Assembly: GCA_950295325.1 (NCBI GenBank)
Contig: OX485807.1
Span: 9,575,001 to 9,639,000, forward strand
Length of the DNA stretch: 64,000 nt
Direction of reading: 5' to 3'
DNA from: Polytrichum commune
Taxonomy: Eukaryota > Streptophyta > Polytrichopsida > Polytrichales > Polytrichaceae
Below the pieces are notes generated by a model. That model saw nothing but the letters and a program-made list of their open reading frames with translations. It was not told where the DNA came from and made no database searches. Below, in pieces: positions 61,101 through 64,000 of the stretch. A program made the translations under genes and the position numbers. Positions within the stretch are counted from its first letter, which is position 1, and the number at the start of each line of letters is the position of its first letter.

Positions 61101-62601
61101 GTAGTTATTATGGACAACAACCAAATGACAATAATGGATCAAACATGATTTGGATGAAACTAGCACATCTATTAAATTTACTTTGTGCTCCAATCCTTAG
61201 GATACCCTCTGGTACATCTACTCTACTTCAAAAATACTTATTGACCTTTACATTTGCATGCACTAGAAAAAAAAAGTTGCCTCCCCCTTATGTCTACTAT
61301 GTACAGCAGTGTCTCAAATAATATCTATTCTTACACTCATGTTAGTCGTACATAATATAAAGACTCCACCCCCCGGGGTATGTCTACCTTAGGTACCCCA
61401 AGGACACAAAGCATTATTTACCATGACATAGAACTAGTATTATTTCATGCAAAGCTTTCCAACCATTCTCAAACAAGTTTTACTTTATGAAATTGTTCCT
61501 ATTTTTTCCCAGGTGAGATAAATAAATTGTTTTGTATCGTAGCCAAGAAAATAACAAGGTTGCCAGGAACCAAAACGAAGAGTATGTTAACTCTTTGGGG
61601 TGCATGTGGTGGAACCAAACAACCTAAAGAAGGGTACGACATCTAAGCATAGTAAACAAAGGCAACAAAAAGTGAGTTGACATTCCAAGAAATTTTGGAG
61701 TTGGACCTAGAGAATCTAGAGAAGATTGTTGCCTCCCCACAAGGTGTCAAAGCTCTCGTTCTCGTGGCTACTAGGCACCTCATGTGCAATCTTGAAGGCT
61801 TTTGTGCAAACAATCTTGGCGTATTCAAGGGTACGTTGCTCCACAATTTGGTGTACATTCATAATATATACTACCTATTGATGATGAAGGTCAAGTCAAT
61901 ATTTGAATCCAAATTGTGCACGAAGTTGAACTCTTGAAACTTTTGCACAATGAGGCATAAGATTTCTTACCGAAATCCCATTGTGCCAATCCAAGGCCCT
62001 CGTGGCTTGGGTCTCGGCTACATCTCGCTTATGATCCCTCGGTGTTCCCTACCAAGTAATTCCTAACTAGTTGACAATGGTTGCAAGGATACAACAAATG
62101 CACATTAGGGACTTGTCATGGAACTTAACAATGATCATGGCCATAACATTGTTATTCAACAATGTGCATTCATTATGTGGCATCTCATGGTTATATTCTT
62201 AGGGCCCACAAAACGAACAAACGCATGCACACTGCTTGATAATATTATGGCTCTCCATGAATTTGGTGTCACCCCTCTATACCACATGGATTTGATGAAG
62301 GCTCCTTTCCTTCCCCTTCACAGACTTCTTACTCCTACCCCAACACCCGCTTGATCAGCGTGTTCGGCTTGCTCAACTTTGCAATGATTTCACATCGTTG
62401 GACTTCAGTCAAGTGGGTTGTCTCATGTTTCATCCATTTCATGTTGCGATTCATTGAATCAAAAGGTCTAGAAAGTGATACGAGTAAAGTATACACCTAT
62501 TAACTAAGTGTGCACCAACGACTCCGGTTCAAAGTGCGTACAGGAGATTACTGTAGAAGATTAAGTCTACATTATTTGGACCGAAGCAGGCCTAGGAGAA
62601 A

Positions 62602-62646
<45 letters not shown>

Positions 62647-64000
62647 TGTAAGTTTAAGGCCTAGGAGAAATACTATGTAAGTTTAAGGTACTTTCTATGT
62701 ACTCCAGTCACGGTTCTAGGAGACATTTTAGACATGGAGCGTTGTTGTAGTTCAAGGGGAGGGGCAAGTTGCAGAACCAAATCTCTTGATCTTCACATTG
62801 TTGAAGGTGTTCAATCTCGTGTCGATATGCTTACAATGAGGTGTATGTTGAAAGCTATATCAAAAGGTTTATAAATCGCTTTTTTGGATGTGTGAGATCC
62901 GCTTCATGTGAGGGACATCAATTCTAAAGAGATTGATTTCTTACTAGCATTGTTTCATGGTTAGAAATGATATCCAATATTCAAAAAACAAAACTAGTTT
63001 GCTAAAATATTTCAATCAACAGGTGGTTTGGAGACCGTTAACAACACTCCCTTCAAGTTGCTATTCCCTTCATATCTAGTAGACATCTCTCCTCATGTCC
63101 ACACGACATGATACCAACATAATAAATCAATGCGTGATGATTTGTATTCATACAATAAAACTGGTCATATAGTCATGAAAACCAATCTCGTAAACATGGC
63201 ACCTAGTGTTTTTCCACCGTATAAAGCGAGAGAAGGGAAATGTCGTTTTGGGATCATGAATGTGTTGAGACATTGGTGCTCTGGACATTATTATGCACAT
63301 GATCTCCCCTTTGGCCTATGTTGCAACTAAACAACACTAATTAAGCATCTCAAAACCCTAAATGTTGAGTTCATTCAGCAACTGAAGATGTATAAAAAAG
63401 TATGAGTTCAAAAGCTTTTTGGAGTTCACATTCGAGAGAAAATTGTAAAACTTGATGGCGTTTTGACTACATCTATATGGTCGGAATGAGGATAATCATA
63501 AACCCTCACCACCAGAAAAATCATAAATTGATGTCTTTTATAGACTACAAATCAAAAGACAAGATAAATCAACATCACTCAAGCTTCGATTGAATGGTTA
63601 AATATTTTTCTTAAGTAAAAATGTCTTGCAACAAACCATGTCGTCACAATCCTTTGCACCCATGCATATGACACGTCATTTTAACATGACCCCCCCACCT
63701 TTCGGGAACAGTGGGGCATGGCAAGACAATTGCCACCACCACCACCACGTCTTCCATTGCAAAGTAGATAAGAAACAATACTAAGTTCCAACCACATGAA
63801 GGTGCACCCATTTTTTCTTTTTTTGAGATATAGTTTCAATTGAATTGTCCGAGTTGTTGTAGATGTTTACTAGTTCCCGTGACAAGTGCAAGAAATTGGA
63901 ATCCTAAGAAGAAATGGTTTTTTTTGGCCTTGAGAAAGTTGTATTTTGAAGAATACTCACAACCACTTTTGGGCATCCGAGGGTTAAAGAAAGAAAGGAA
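58160..64000. other. AT-rich spacer to the right edge
   Basis: No gene is recognised. Frames such as 61677-61937 (plus, EILELDLENLEKIVASPQG) look protein-like but belong to no family I can name, and an antisense frame covers the same bases. Simple repeats include the AAG run listed separately and a short (CAC)n near 63736-63749. Confidence 0.4.
62603..62644. repeat. (AAG)n microsatellite with flanking duplication
   Basis: Fourteen AAG units. The segments 'cctaggagaaata' and 'tatgtaagtttaagg' occur on both sides or just downstream (62591-62690), showing a local duplication around the run. Confidence 0.9.

Overview
This is eukaryotic nuclear DNA from a land plant, probably one with a large, repeat-rich genome. 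The main evidence is a canonical MIR156 hairpin on the minus strand near 53.2 kb. That microRNA family is known only from land plants. Long AT-rich stretches of decayed sequence, MITE-like elements, GT-AG-style splice signals and a decayed plant-type LRR receptor gene fit this. No open frame exceeds 173 codons and no long intact protein gene is recognisable. There is no sign of bacterial, organellar or viral gene organisation. I cannot name the species. Layout from left to right follows. 1-925: decayed 5' end of a leucine-rich-repeat receptor gene (minus strand) with internal tandem amplification. 1881-2475: a second degenerate tandem array. 2.5-8.3 kb: mostly featureless sequence. 8371-8880: a Tourist-like MITE with a TAA target duplication. 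10373-10528: an isolated exon-like island. 12.2-52.6 kb: six diverged copies (here A to F) of one locus of roughly 3 to 6 kb. All appear to lie in the same orientation, with splice donors readable on the minus strand, separated by AT-rich spacers. 15446-16613: a foldback, Mutator-like element with a perfect 9-bp target duplication, sitting in the 5' flank of copy A. 22601-23091: a CACTA-like composite element in the equivalent flank of copy B. 52.9-54.35 kb: the MIR156 gene with TATA box, GA-rich leader, candidate introns and duplicated CCAAT-type promoter elements. 54.4-64 kb: AT-rich sequence with a 24-bp minisatellite, a perfect hairpin and an AAG microsatellite. The best-supported functional unit is MIR156. 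The mature 20-mer is exact, and its partner arm pairs along its whole length with one bulged base. In other plants miR156 represses SBP/SPL transcription factors and times phase change. The most puzzling component is the A-to-F family. Its copies share promoter-proximal sequence, a 37-bp block and splice-donor positions, yet no reading frame is kept across all copies. It is either a decaying multi-exon gene family or a family of spliced noncoding transcripts. Copy F lacks the 5' module of the others and lies directly downstream of MIR156. All calls were made by eye; alignment, RNA folding and small-RNA data would be needed to confirm them.
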